Part shown: piece after piece, positions 1-8,443 of the stretch
How the letters are laid out: every line of letters starts with the position of its first letter
Numbering within the stretch: position 1 is the first letter of the stretch
Source of the DNA: Desulfurococcales archaeon
Lineage (GTDB): Archaea > Thermoproteota > Thermoprotei_A > Sulfolobales > NBVN01
DNA: 37,928 nt
NCBI GenBank assembly: GCA_026986435.1
Contig: JALSOP010000097.1
Span: 1 to 37,928, forward strand
Direction of reading: 5' to 3'
The notes under the pieces: model-generated
The model's input: only the letters and a program-made list of their open reading frames with translations
The model's database searches: none
What the model was told of the DNA's origin: nothing
Made by a program: the position numbers and the translations under genes

Positions 1-1350
1 CTGCCTTAGCGAGGCCGGGCCTCCCGAGATTATCATTCTATCCCATCTGGTCACGGGGATAATCACTGTCTCGGTAAAGCCTAGTTCCTCTCTCCTCCCC
101 TTTCTTCCCTCGCGCTGGTGATACTCCCTAACATCCTGGGGAAGACCATAATGAACTATTCTGGCAACTGTTCCAATATCTATTCCTTGGAGAAGGGTCC
201 TTACCGTGACTATTACCCGGACTCCGGGAGGGGTGGAGCGGGCGAGGGACTCTATGCGGTCCCTCACCTCCTTCCCTACGAGGTGGTGGTGTTCAGCGAT
301 CATGTCCCTCTTATCTGGGGAGAGGAGTGAGCGGATCCTGCGAACGAGTTTCGAGGCCGACCTTATACTGGGAGTAAATACTATGGTGACTACCTCATCC
401 TCGACATATCGCGCAAGGAGCTCTGCCGGGTCGAGGTAGGGTGAGGGGACTCTTACCCCGAGTTTTCTGAGGAGGTCTATTATGAGGGGTGCGTTAGCCT
501 TGAACTTCTCCGGGTCAAGTATCATGTCAGCTACCTCGGGCGGCACCCGCTTTATGTGCTCCTTGATCATGTCCCGGATTAGGTCGAGGTTCTTCCCCAG
601 AACGGCGTATATGCAGTTACGCACTCGGAAGGGCCTGCCGCGGACGATTACCGTTTCTCTCCCGTTTATCTCGGTGAGCCTCTTAGCTAGTTCTTCCTCT
701 GAGCCGAGGGTTGCGGTCATAACCACTATCCGGGGCTTCACCGACTTGGCGGCGGTATTGGCTACGAGTTCTGTCATGGCTATGAGGAGTGAGGCCCCGT
801 GGGATCCGTAGTAGTCGAACTCATCGATCACTATCAGCTCGAGGTCTTCCAGGAGGGGCCGTAGGTACGCCCTCATCGGGTTGGCTGCCCATCTCTTGAG
901 GTCCGCCATCAGGAAGGCCGGGTTTGTGATAACTACCAACCCCCTACTGAGTAACCTGCTTGAGGGGGTATCCTTCGTCTTAAGCGATACCCTATCTACC
1001 CTGGTCACCGAGCCGGGGAGGTAGTCGGTGAGCCTGGAGACCTGGTCTGCTGTGAGAGCCAGGTTCGGGTAGATGACTAGGGTCTTGGCCCTGTTTCGGA
1101 GGGTGAAGAGTGCCCATGCCTCGGTCTTTCCCGAGCCGGTCCCGGAAATGAGGATGACGTTCTTGCCCTCCTCAAGAGCTTTTAGGGCTTCGAGCTGATG
1201 CCTGTACAGTCTCTTGCTGAGTATCTGCCTGGCCCTCGGGCCACCCTCCGCGAGGTCGGGCGCCACGTCGGCGAACGTTAACTCGGAGAGCTCTGGCTGT
1301 GATGGCTCGATGCACCAGGACCAGTAGTCGATCCCTAGCTCCTTGAGCAC
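1..1350 (-). CDS. Superfamily 2 DEAD/DEAH-type helicase, partial (continues beyond left edge)
   Basis: Open frame on minus strand from GTG at 1350 to window edge; reads MLKELGIDYWSWCIEPSQPELSELTF...YRHQLEALKALEEGKNVILISGTGSGKTEAWALF (Walker A) ... LELIVIDEFDYYG (DExD-like) ... RIVVMTATLG (motif III). Confidence 0.85.
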   Translation of the reverse strand, partial: MLKELGIDYWSWCIEPSQPELSELTFADVAPDLAEGGPRARQILSKRLYRHQLEALKALEEGKNVILISGTGSGKTEAWALFTLRNRAKTLVIYPNLALTADQVSRLTDYLPGSVTRVDRVSLKTKDTPSSRLLSRGLVVITNPAFLMADLKRWAANPMRAYLRPLLEDLELIVIDEFDYYGSHGASLLIAMTELVANTAAKSVKPRIVVMTATLGSEEELAKRLTEINGRETVIVRGRPFRVRNCIYAVLGKNLDLIRDMIKEHIKRVPPEVADMILDPEKFKANAPLIIDLLRKLGVRVPSPYLDPAELLARYVEDEVVTIVFTPSIRSASKLVRRIRSLLSPDKRDMIAEHHHLVGKEVRDRIESLARSTPPGVRVIVTVRTLLQGIDIGTVARIVHYGLPQDVREYHQREGRKGRREELGFTETVIIPVTRWDRMIISGGPASLRQ

Positions 1351-1406
1351 TGAGTCAGAGTGCAGCCTCAGTAACGCACACCATAATACTCAAACACGGG
1401 CGTTAG

Positions 1407-2474
1407 TTAATGCTTACCTAGTCCCCACACGAACCTCTTGCTCATCGTATAATTCACAACGAAGCCCAGCACTATGCCCGCGAGCTGAGCAATGAGGGAG
1501 TTCTGGAGGAGTTCGTAGTATATGAGGTTAGAGACGCCCCACTGGACAGCTATCCCAGCCGCTGAGGAGAGGTGAAACCTCACCAACCTACCCAACCTAC
1601 CCCCGCTTCTATGGGCCCTAAATGTCCACCTATCATTTAACTCGAAGTTGGACAGCACGGAGGCTTCTATGGCTATGGCTGAAGCGATTGCGTGGATCAG
1701 TCCTGAAGCCCTGAGTGCCAATAGTACTCCTAAGTTTACGAAAGTCCCTATGCCGCCAACTATCATGAACCTAACGTAGTGCGGTGATAGGTTGAGGACG
1801 TGCACAATGTAGTTGATTATTTCGGAGGTACCGAGTTTCGACTTCCCCGCTAACCTAGTGCCGAAGGTGTAAGGTACCTCGCACACCTTCCGGTACCTAC
1901 CCCTAACGAGCACCTCAAGCAATATCTTGAACCCCCTCGGGTTCATCTCCTCACCGCTCTCAACGACCTCCCTCCGGAAGGCGAAGAAACCGCTCATAGG
2001 GTCCTTTATGTGCCTTGCCTGTGTTAGGAGTACCCTAGCTATTAGGGTGGCGCCCTTCGAGACGAGCTTACGGAACGCGCTCCATCCCTCGACGGAGCCA
2101 CCTCTCACGTACCTGGACCCTATCGCTACGTCGCACCCCTCCAGCACCGCTCTAACCAGCCTCGGCACCGCCTCTGGGGGGTGCTGCAGGTCAGCATCCA
2201 TGACGACTATTATTCCGCCCGCCGCCACCTTGACACCGTCTAGCACAGCTGAGGAGAGCCCCAGTTTTCCTGGGCGCCTAAGGACCTTCACGGGATACTC
2301 CCTCGAGAGCTTCTCAGCTACCTCGGCCGTGCCGTCCGGGGAGTTGTCGTCGACCACCACAACCTCGTACTCTATGCCCGCCTCCCTCATTGCTTTATCC
2401 AGTCTCCGCACTAGCTCGGGGATGTTGTCACGCTCGTTATACGTAGGAACTATCACCGATACAGTCGCACCCAA
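1407..2474 (-). CDS. Glycosyltransferase family 2, dolichyl-phosphate mannose synthase-like, fused to GtrA-like membrane domain
   Basis: VSVIVPTYNERDNIPELVRRL, VVVDDNSPDGT, VMDADLQHPPE, IGSRYVRGG, then VRFMIVGGIGTFVNLGVL and further TM segments typical of GtrA. Confidence 0.9.
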   Translation of the reverse strand: MGATVSVIVPTYNERDNIPELVRRLDKAMREAGIEYEVVVVDDNSPDGTAEVAEKLSREYPVKVLRRPGKLGLSSAVLDGVKVAAGGIIVVMDADLQHPPEAVPRLVRAVLEGCDVAIGSRYVRGGSVEGWSAFRKLVSKGATLIARVLLTQARHIKDPMSGFFAFRREVVESGEEMNPRGFKILLEVLVRGRYRKVCEVPYTFGTRLAGKSKLGTSEIINYIVHVLNLSPHYVRFMIVGGIGTFVNLGVLLALRASGLIHAIASAIAIEASVLSNFELNDRWTFRAHRSGGRLGRLVRFHLSSAAGIAVQWGVSNLIYYELLQNSLIAQLAGIVLGFVVNYTMSKRFVWGLGKH

Positions 2475-3309
2475 CGAGCCTCAGCCTCCTGGCGAGTGAC
2501 TCGATCTCACTCCATAAAATCCATGGTGGTTCCTTTTTAGCTAACCTTATACTGCCTGCCGCGACCCCCCTGAGCAAGGAGTGCCTGATGTCATGGCCTG
2601 AGGCTAGGTAAGCGGTCAGCGCTGCAAGCATGACGTCACCAGCACCGGTTGGGTCACCGATTACTCGGGGAGGGCTAGTTAACCAGCAACCGAGCTTCGT
2701 TGAGAGGGTTACCGACCCACTGCCTCTAGTAACGATTAATATACCCCTCGACTCAATGAATTCCTCTACGAATCGTGGACGAGGTAGCTCATCATGTGAC
2801 GCCTTAATCACGACGGTGGTACCTCTTTCCTGTAGGTCTGCAGCCGCTTGGAAGAGTCTGGCTGCTAATTCCTTGTTATTGAATACGATGCCGTCCTCGC
2901 CTATGTCCCTCACAAAGCCCTGTGCGTCTATCACCAGTGTCTCCGCGTGCTCGGCCACAGTATCTAGATCGGTTAGGGGTGCCTCACCCATTGTAAGGGA
3001 GATGAGAGCCGCCTCATAGTCTTCGGAGGGGAGGCCCCGGATATTGCTAAAGCACCTGTTCAGGAGGCGAAGTAGCCTGGGCTCGGTACTAACGAATCTG
3101 AACACCGTTGGGTGATCGCAGAACGTGTTTACTGCATAGCCGCTGTATTCAAGGACTGCTCTCATGACGCTACCGGTTATCAGGGCGTCGAACTCGGCCC
3201 CCAGCGATAGGAGGGTAAGTGAGGAGTAGTACGCTGGCCCCCCGAGTCTCTTATGCTTTCCTATCTCGTCTATGGTCTCTGCGAGCACTGTGAGCACTTT
3301 TCTTCTCAA
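2437..3309 (-). CDS. PfkB/ribokinase-family sugar kinase
   Basis: LGGPAYYSSLTLLSLGAEF near N-terminus and DPTGAGDVMLAALTAYLASG near C-terminus (PfkB signature 2). Overlaps both neighbours; exact start uncertain. Confidence 0.8.
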   Translation of the reverse strand: MRRKVLTVLAETIDEIGKHKRLGGPAYYSSLTLLSLGAEFDALITGSVMRAVLEYSGYAVNTFCDHPTVFRFVSTEPRLLRLLNRCFSNIRGLPSEDYEAALISLTMGEAPLTDLDTVAEHAETLVIDAQGFVRDIGEDGIVFNNKELAARLFQAAADLQERGTTVVIKASHDELPRPRFVEEFIESRGILIVTRGSGSVTLSTKLGCWLTSPPRVIGDPTGAGDVMLAALTAYLASGHDIRHSLLRGVAAGSIRLAKKEPPWILWSEIESLARRLRLVGCDCIGDSSYV

Positions 3310-5938
3310 TTCTCTTCATCACCTCCTCATAGAACCTTAGGAGGAGGGCTCTCCTGTCCTTCATCCTCACGATGTCACTGTAACCGTGCGCCACTATGTT
3401 GTGTGCGAAGGGCGTGGGAGGGCCGGAGTTCCTTAGGAACACCACCCTTACCTCACCGTTTCTCAGCTTTCTCAGCATCTTCTCGGCGTTTATGACGTCC
3501 ATGTAGTCCTCCATGATCTCCCTATATGCTTCCTCGAGTATGGGGAAGTTCTTGAGCCTCTTCGCGAGCTTAAGGAGTATCTCCGAGTTGAACTGCCTCC
3601 GGTTTATCGAGGTCTCCTCCCCCCTATACCTCCTGAGGAGAGCGAATGAGCGCTCTGCGCAGTGCCTGAACCTCCTCTTCAAGATCTCCGAGCGCTCGAG
3701 CGCCTCCTTCAGTACCTCGCGGAGTTCTCTCTTGCCCGTTTCCGCCACCAGCTTCCTTAGATGACCTATCCTTAGGCCAGTGCCCAGTGGTACGGTGAGC
3801 ATGAAGCCGTTGTCCGTGACCGTCACCCTGACGTTGTACCCGATCATGTCACTCAAGAGTGTGGCGAATGCCCTGGCCAGAGCGTCATTGACTCTCCTTC
3901 CGTAGAGAGCGTGGAAAATAACGTTCTCAGTGCCCCCGCCGCGGTCGATCCACAGCTCGATTAATAGCGCTCTGTCCGAGGGCACATCCCTCCTACTGTA
4001 TACCTCCTGACTCCACACGTACTCAGCTATCATCCTAGCTGCCCTTAGGTCGAGGACGTACTCTTCAGCGATTACCTTAGCAGCTCCCTCGATCCCTTTC
4101 TCTTTTATGAGTGAGGAAGCCCGCCTACGGAACTCGCCCACCTTAAGGGCTGAGTCATGGGCTAGGGGGAGCATCTCGCTGAACCAGCTCGGAACGGTTG
4201 GCCTCTGCCCCTCCGCGTTCCTCACAATGATCTTCATCCCCCTCGACTCGATGAACTCGAATGTCCTACCTCCTAGGACGAAAATGTCGCCGGGGTACAG
4301 GTTCTCGACGAACTCCTCCTCTAGGTCGCCTACGTACCTACCGTTGGTTGTGAAGACTTTGACTTTCGCCTCATCGGGTATGGCGCCCTGGTTGAGGTAA
4401 TATATCATTCTAGCGCTCTTCTTCCTCCCAAAAACACCCTCCACCTCATCGAGCCAGATCTTGGAGTACACGTTGAGGGACTCAAGCTCCCCGCCGTACC
4501 TGCCGCCCAGGTACCGCAGGACCGTCATGAATTCGTCCATCGTGAGGTTCCTGTAGTTGTAGGCGCGCTTGACCACCCTGTACGCTTCCTCTATCCTCCA
4601 CTTTTTCTCGAGTGACATACCGACTATGTGCTGGGCCAGTATGTCCAGGGGCTTGTTTGGTATCTGTATCCTGTCGAGTTTCCTCTCCCTAGCCAGCTTA
4701 GCCAGTACCGTGCACTCGACCATGTCGTCCCTATCCACGACTATAATGTAGCCCTTGCTCACGTCCCACACGCTGTGCCCAGATCTCCCAACCCTCTGTA
4801 TCAGTCTCGTGACGGACTTGGGTGAGCTAAGTAGCACTACGGCGTCTATGCTCCCTATGTCTATCCCGAGTTCTAGGCTTGTTGAGGATACCACGGCCTT
4901 TAGCCTGCCCTCCTTCAGCCTATTCTCTACGTCGAGCCTTACCTCTCTGCTGAGGGAGGAGTGATGTGCCTCTATTTCGTCAGCGTCAAGTATGCCCTCC
5001 TCCTTGAAGTACTTCCTCAGCTTGTAGACTACCCTCTCGGTAGCTGACCTCGTGTTGGTGAAGACCAGCGTAGTCCTGTGCCTCTTTATTATGCTAACGA
5101 GCAACCTGTATATTGCGTCGTTTATCTTCTCCTCCGGATCACGTATGATGTCAACATCGGGTACCAGCACCCTTATCTCCATCGGTTTCTTGAATCTAGC
5201 GTCAACCACCTCAACAGGTCGCGGCATGCCGTTGTCGTAGAAACCTCCCAGGAACGCCGCTATGAGTGGGAGCGGCTCGATCGTGGCTGAGAGGCCTATC
5301 CTTATCGGCTCTTGGTCGGCGAGCTCCGCGAGCCTTTCGAGGGACAGGGCTAGGTGAGCGCCCCTCTTATTGCTGGCTAGCTCATGTATCTCGTCTATTA
5401 TAACCCACCTGACGCTCCTCAGTCTCTCACGGAACTTCGGCGCCGAGAGTATTATGGCGAGGGTCTCCGGGGTTGTTATGAGAATGTGGGGCGGTTTCCT
5501 CAGCATCTTCTGCCTCTCACTCTGTGGCGTGTCTCCCGTGCGGACAGCCATGCTTAGCTCCTCTAGCTCCAGCCCCTCCTCCCTCGCTTTCTCGGCTATC
5601 CCCTTGACTGGTGGGATGAGGTTCTTCCTCATGTCATTGTTTAGGGCCCTCAGGGGGGACACGTAGAGAACATATATCTTCCTCTCCAGCTCACCCTCCT
5701 CCTGCATCCTGTAGAGGTCGTCGATGATCGGGAGGAACGCTGCGAGCGTCTTGCCGGTGCCGGTGGGTGAGGTTATCAACACGTTCTTACCCTGCTTGAT
5801 GAGAGGTATAGCCTCCTTCTGAACGGGGGTGAACTCCCCGTACCTCTCAAGAAACCACTTTAGTGTGTACGACCTCAGCAGGCCCGCTGGGAGAGGGCGT
5901 TGCTCGCTTACTCTCTCTTGAGTCGTGGTCGCCGCCAT
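3251..5938 (-). CDS. lhr: Lhr-like ATP-dependent SF2 helicase
   Basis: 895 aa; FTPVQKEAIPLIKQGKNVLITSPTGTGKTLAAFLP, IIDEIHELASNKRGAHLALSLERL, RIGLSATIEPL, SSTSLELGIDIGSIDAVVLLSSPKSVTRLIQRVGRSGH are classic Lhr motifs. Confidence 0.93.
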   Translation of the reverse strand: MAATTTQERVSEQRPLPAGLLRSYTLKWFLERYGEFTPVQKEAIPLIKQGKNVLITSPTGTGKTLAAFLPIIDDLYRMQEEGELERKIYVLYVSPLRALNNDMRKNLIPPVKGIAEKAREEGLELEELSMAVRTGDTPQSERQKMLRKPPHILITTPETLAIILSAPKFRERLRSVRWVIIDEIHELASNKRGAHLALSLERLAELADQEPIRIGLSATIEPLPLIAAFLGGFYDNGMPRPVEVVDARFKKPMEIRVLVPDVDIIRDPEEKINDAIYRLLVSIIKRHRTTLVFTNTRSATERVVYKLRKYFKEEGILDADEIEAHHSSLSREVRLDVENRLKEGRLKAVVSSTSLELGIDIGSIDAVVLLSSPKSVTRLIQRVGRSGHSVWDVSKGYIIVVDRDDMVECTVLAKLARERKLDRIQIPNKPLDILAQHIVGMSLEKKWRIEEAYRVVKRAYNYRNLTMDEFMTVLRYLGGRYGGELESLNVYSKIWLDEVEGVFGRKKSARMIYYLNQGAIPDEAKVKVFTTNGRYVGDLEEEFVENLYPGDIFVLGGRTFEFIESRGMKIIVRNAEGQRPTVPSWFSEMLPLAHDSALKVGEFRRRASSLIKEKGIEGAAKVIAEEYVLDLRAARMIAEYVWSQEVYSRRDVPSDRALLIELWIDRGGGTENVIFHALYGRRVNDALARAFATLLSDMIGYNVRVTVTDNGFMLTVPLGTGLRIGHLRKLVAETGKRELREVLKEALERSEILKRRFRHCAERSFALLRRYRGEETSINRRQFNSEILLKLAKRLKNFPILEEAYREIMEDYMDVINAEKMLRKLRNGEVRVVFLRNSGPPTPFAHNIVAHGYSDIVRMKDRRALLLRFYEEVMKRIEKKSAHSARRDHRRDRKA

Positions 5939-6030
5939 CCTACCACCTAATCAGTTATCTCGTGTTCACGAGTTATACGTTCGTGAACATACTGTTTTTA
6001 CCTCTCCCGCAGCTTTTGTTTGGATCAAGC

Positions 6031-6624
6031 ATGGATGTAAGAACATGGCTAATCGTTGGGATAGTGCTGTTCGTGGTCTCCACCGCCGCGAGCTGGGCCC
6101 TCTCGGGGAAGGAGAGCAGCCTATCGCCGGAGGACGTGTTCGGACCAGTGAACGATATAGCCGAGGCAAAGGGAGGCTGGGCCATAGCTGGGTTAGTTAT
6201 AGGGATATTGATTAATAACTTGGGTGTTGCTGCCCTAGCTATGATCGGTGGGCTCGGCGTCATTGTTCCAATAATCTTGATCGTCGTTAACGGGGGGATC
6301 ACAGGCGCGGCTCTTGCTGCAATGGGTGACCCGACGGCCGTGATATTCCTTGTACCTCACGGCGTTCTCGAGATCCCTGCAATAGCGTTGGCTATGGCAT
6401 ATGGTATGAGGGTTGGTGAGGGGTTGATTAAGTGGTTAAGGGGGGACCGCGAGGCACTGAGGGTTGAGGTGCTCAATGCCCTCCTCGGGTTTAGGAAAGT
6501 GCTCATTCTCCTTGCTATAGCTGCGGTGATCGAGGTATTTGTCTCGTCGACCCTGTACTTCGCCTACCAGACCTTTACGGGCAGGTGCTCGATAATCAAT
6601 GGAACGGTGAGCTGCGGTGGGTAA
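6031..6624 (+). CDS. SpoIIM/DUF95-family integral membrane protein
   Basis: ORF track begins at 5863 but the likely start is ATG 6031 (MDVRTWLIVGIVLFVVSTAAS). NNLGVAALAMIGG...NGGITGAALAA...LVPHGVLEIPAIALAMAYGMRVG is typical of stage II sporulation protein M family. Confidence 0.85.
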   Translation: MDVRTWLIVGIVLFVVSTAASWALSGKESSLSPEDVFGPVNDIAEAKGGWAIAGLVIGILINNLGVAALAMIGGLGVIVPIILIVVNGGITGAALAAMGDPTAVIFLVPHGVLEIPAIALAMAYGMRVGEGLIKWLRGDREALRVEVLNALLGFRKVLILLAIAAVIEVFVSSTLYFAYQTFTGRCSIINGTVSCGG

Positions 6625-7006
6625 TGAAGCATGCATGGCGGCTGCCTCAGCGTTCGCAGAGGCCCTCTCCAGGTACCTCATGGCTAATGCCAGAAGGACT
6701 ATCTCAATAGCCGAGGTCGTTGGCCAGGACACTGTGCGGGTAAGTGTGAGGGTGTTGTTCCGGGGTCATAACCCCCTTTACGGTTTCCCGAGGGCGGTTG
6801 ACGCGCTCTCATACCTCATCAACGCCGGATTCGGTGAATGGGCGAGAAGGCGATGGGGTTGGTCATTCAATGAAATCGATAACGGCTACCTAATAATTCC
6901 TCTTAAGTGGCTACGGACCTACCTGAACAGAAAGGCCAATGACCTCATTCTCGAGGTTAAGGGGTTTTGTGAGAAGGTGAGTGAGGAAAAGGAGAAAATC
7001 GGTTGA
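6617..7006 (+). CDS. Conserved hypothetical protein, 129 aa
   Basis: GTG start overlapping end of the SpoIIM-like gene (translational coupling); no shadow from a competing ORF. Confidence 0.6.
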   Translation: MGNEACMAAASAFAEALSRYLMANARRTISIAEVVGQDTVRVSVRVLFRGHNPLYGFPRAVDALSYLINAGFGEWARRRWGWSFNEIDNGYLIIPLKWLRTYLNRKANDLILEVKGFCEKVSEEKEKIG

Positions 7007-7025
7007 ACCCATATTGTGGTGGCCA

Positions 7026-7076
7026 ATGATTACAGTCATGCCCACTGAAGAGTGATGAGAGCCTTGGGGTAGATGA
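7026..7076 (+). ncRNA. Candidate C/D-box sRNA (box C to box D extent)
   Basis: ATGATTA (C) - 12 nt CAGTCATGCCCA - CTGA (D') - AGA - GTGATGA (C') - 14 nt GAGCCTTGGGGTAG - ATGA (D). Flanks GGCC (7021-7024) and GGTC (7077-7080) can form a 4-bp terminal stem (one G.U). Lies in a 79-bp gap between convergent genes. Confidence 0.5.
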
Positions 7077-7085
7077 GGTCCTTCC

Positions 7086-7691
7086 TCACGCAAAGCCGAA
7101 CTTCCTTGCCTGCCTCAGTATGTTGGGCTTCTCCGATATCAGTGCGTCAGCGCCTGCCGAGATTACCCTAACCGCCGCTGAGACGTCGTTGACTGTTGCA
7201 GCGATCACCGCTATCTCTCTGGCATGTGCTTCCTTGACTACTCTGGGCTTGATTAGGGTGTAGGGCATTACGATGGCGTCTATCCCGCTCTTGCTGAGCG
7301 CCTCGGCATTCGGGAAAGGATGCGTTACTGTCAAGGCGATCAGGCACCCGAATTCCTCCTTGAGCCCCTTCGCTGGCCCGGGCTCTGGTATATTGAGGAT
7401 TATCTTCGAGAGGTCTACGCCATTCTCGGTTAGCCCCTTCGCTACCGCGTACGTAGCGTTTGGGTCGGTGGACGTTATCATTAGGTATAGCTCGCCATGC
7501 CCCCTTATCTTGTCCGCTGCTCCCAATATGGTGTCCTTGTCGCTGGGCTCGGCTATCCTGACCTCGACACCGACTAGTTCATCTTCTGCGGCCTGCCTCA
7601 GTGAGTGGCTCAGCTCCGAGGGCAGTGACTTGAGGATTACTCTCTCCCTGTCACCGAACTCTATCAATTCATCACACCCCAGGCAACCCAT
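7086..7691 (-). CDS. Glycerophosphodiester phosphodiesterase-like TIM-barrel protein (divergent)
   Basis: C-terminal VIAATVNDVSAAVRVISAGADALISEKPNILRQARKFG resembles the GDPD C-terminus (xVNDxxxAxxxxxxGxDxIITDxP); N-terminal HRG motif not seen. Confidence 0.6.
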   Translation of the reverse strand: MGCLGCDELIEFGDRERVILKSLPSELSHSLRQAAEDELVGVEVRIAEPSDKDTILGAADKIRGHGELYLMITSTDPNATYAVAKGLTENGVDLSKIILNIPEPGPAKGLKEEFGCLIALTVTHPFPNAEALSKSGIDAIVMPYTLIKPRVVKEAHAREIAVIAATVNDVSAAVRVISAGADALISEKPNILRQARKFGFA

Positions 7692-8379
7692 TAGCTAGTT
7701 CTTTGCTGGCTTCTTCGACGTCCTTCATCGTGTCTATTGATCTCCAGTACACGTCCCTAAATATGCCCGCGTAGAGCTTGCCCTCCCTCGCCAGCTGTGG
7801 GAATGTTGTTCTTTCGATATCGCCTTTCTCGGGTAGGTAATCGAATATCTCCGGCCTCATGTAGTAGACGCCCGCGTTTATGAGATGCTGGTGCAGTATT
7901 GGTTTTTCAACAAACCTGACTATTCTCCCTGTCTCGTCTACCTCAACGATGCCGTAGGGTGAGCGCAGTGGGACGAGGGCCATTGCGACGACGGCGTCCT
8001 TGCTCTCTATCACTTTCATCAGCTTGTCGAGCGGTATGTTAGTTATTATGTCCCCGTTCAGCGCCAGGAAAGGCTCTGTCCTCAGTATTGGCTCGGCGTT
8101 CTTTATTGCGCCCGCTGTGCCGAGGGGTTCGTCCTCGATCGTGTAGACTATCTTCACGCCGTATTTAGTGCCGGAGCCGAGGAACTCAAGCATCTTCTCT
8201 CTCTGGTACCCAGCAAGCACGACTATCGTGTCGACGCCATACTTCTTCAGCCATTCGATCTGCCACTCGATTATGGCCTTACCGGCCACAGGAACCAGGG
8301 GTTTGGGCCTGTCCTGTGTGAGTGGTTTCAGTCTCTTACCAAAACCTCCCGCGATGATTGCTGCTTTCACAACAAACAC
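7672..8379 (-). CDS. Sugar-phosphate nucleotidyltransferase
   Basis: AAIIAGGFGKRLKPLTQDRPKPLVPVAGKAIIEW, EDEPLGTAGAIKNAE, LALNGDIITN: NTP_transferase family. Overlaps the GDPD-like gene by 20 bp. Confidence 0.9.
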   Translation of the reverse strand: MFVVKAAIIAGGFGKRLKPLTQDRPKPLVPVAGKAIIEWQIEWLKKYGVDTIVVLAGYQREKMLEFLGSGTKYGVKIVYTIEDEPLGTAGAIKNAEPILRTEPFLALNGDIITNIPLDKLMKVIESKDAVVAMALVPLRSPYGIVEVDETGRIVRFVEKPILHQHLINAGVYYMRPEIFDYLPEKGDIERTTFPQLAREGKLYAGIFRDVYWRSIDTMKDVEEASKELANGLPGV

Positions 8380-8397
8380 CTGTGTAATAAGTTAAGC

Positions 8398-8411
8398 GAA
8401 GAAAAAAGGGG
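8398..8411 (-). terminator. Oligo-T terminator-like run downstream of surface-protein gene
   Basis: Minus-strand CCCCTTTTTTCTTC about 35 nt past the stop codon at 8444; archaeal termination often uses T-runs. Confidence 0.45.
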
Positions 8412-8443
8412 TTTCGTGCCAGTATCTTATCACGTTATGCAGG

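Noticed and set aside
1927-2499. 190-aa plus-strand ORF opposite the glycosyltransferase
   Set aside because: Shadow of a well-supported GT2 gene.
2745-4263. Similar DNA near 2745 and 4241 (CCCTCGACTC.ATGAA.TC)
   Set aside because: Both encode EFIESRG in unrelated proteins (PfkB and Lhr); likely coincidence with shared codon usage.
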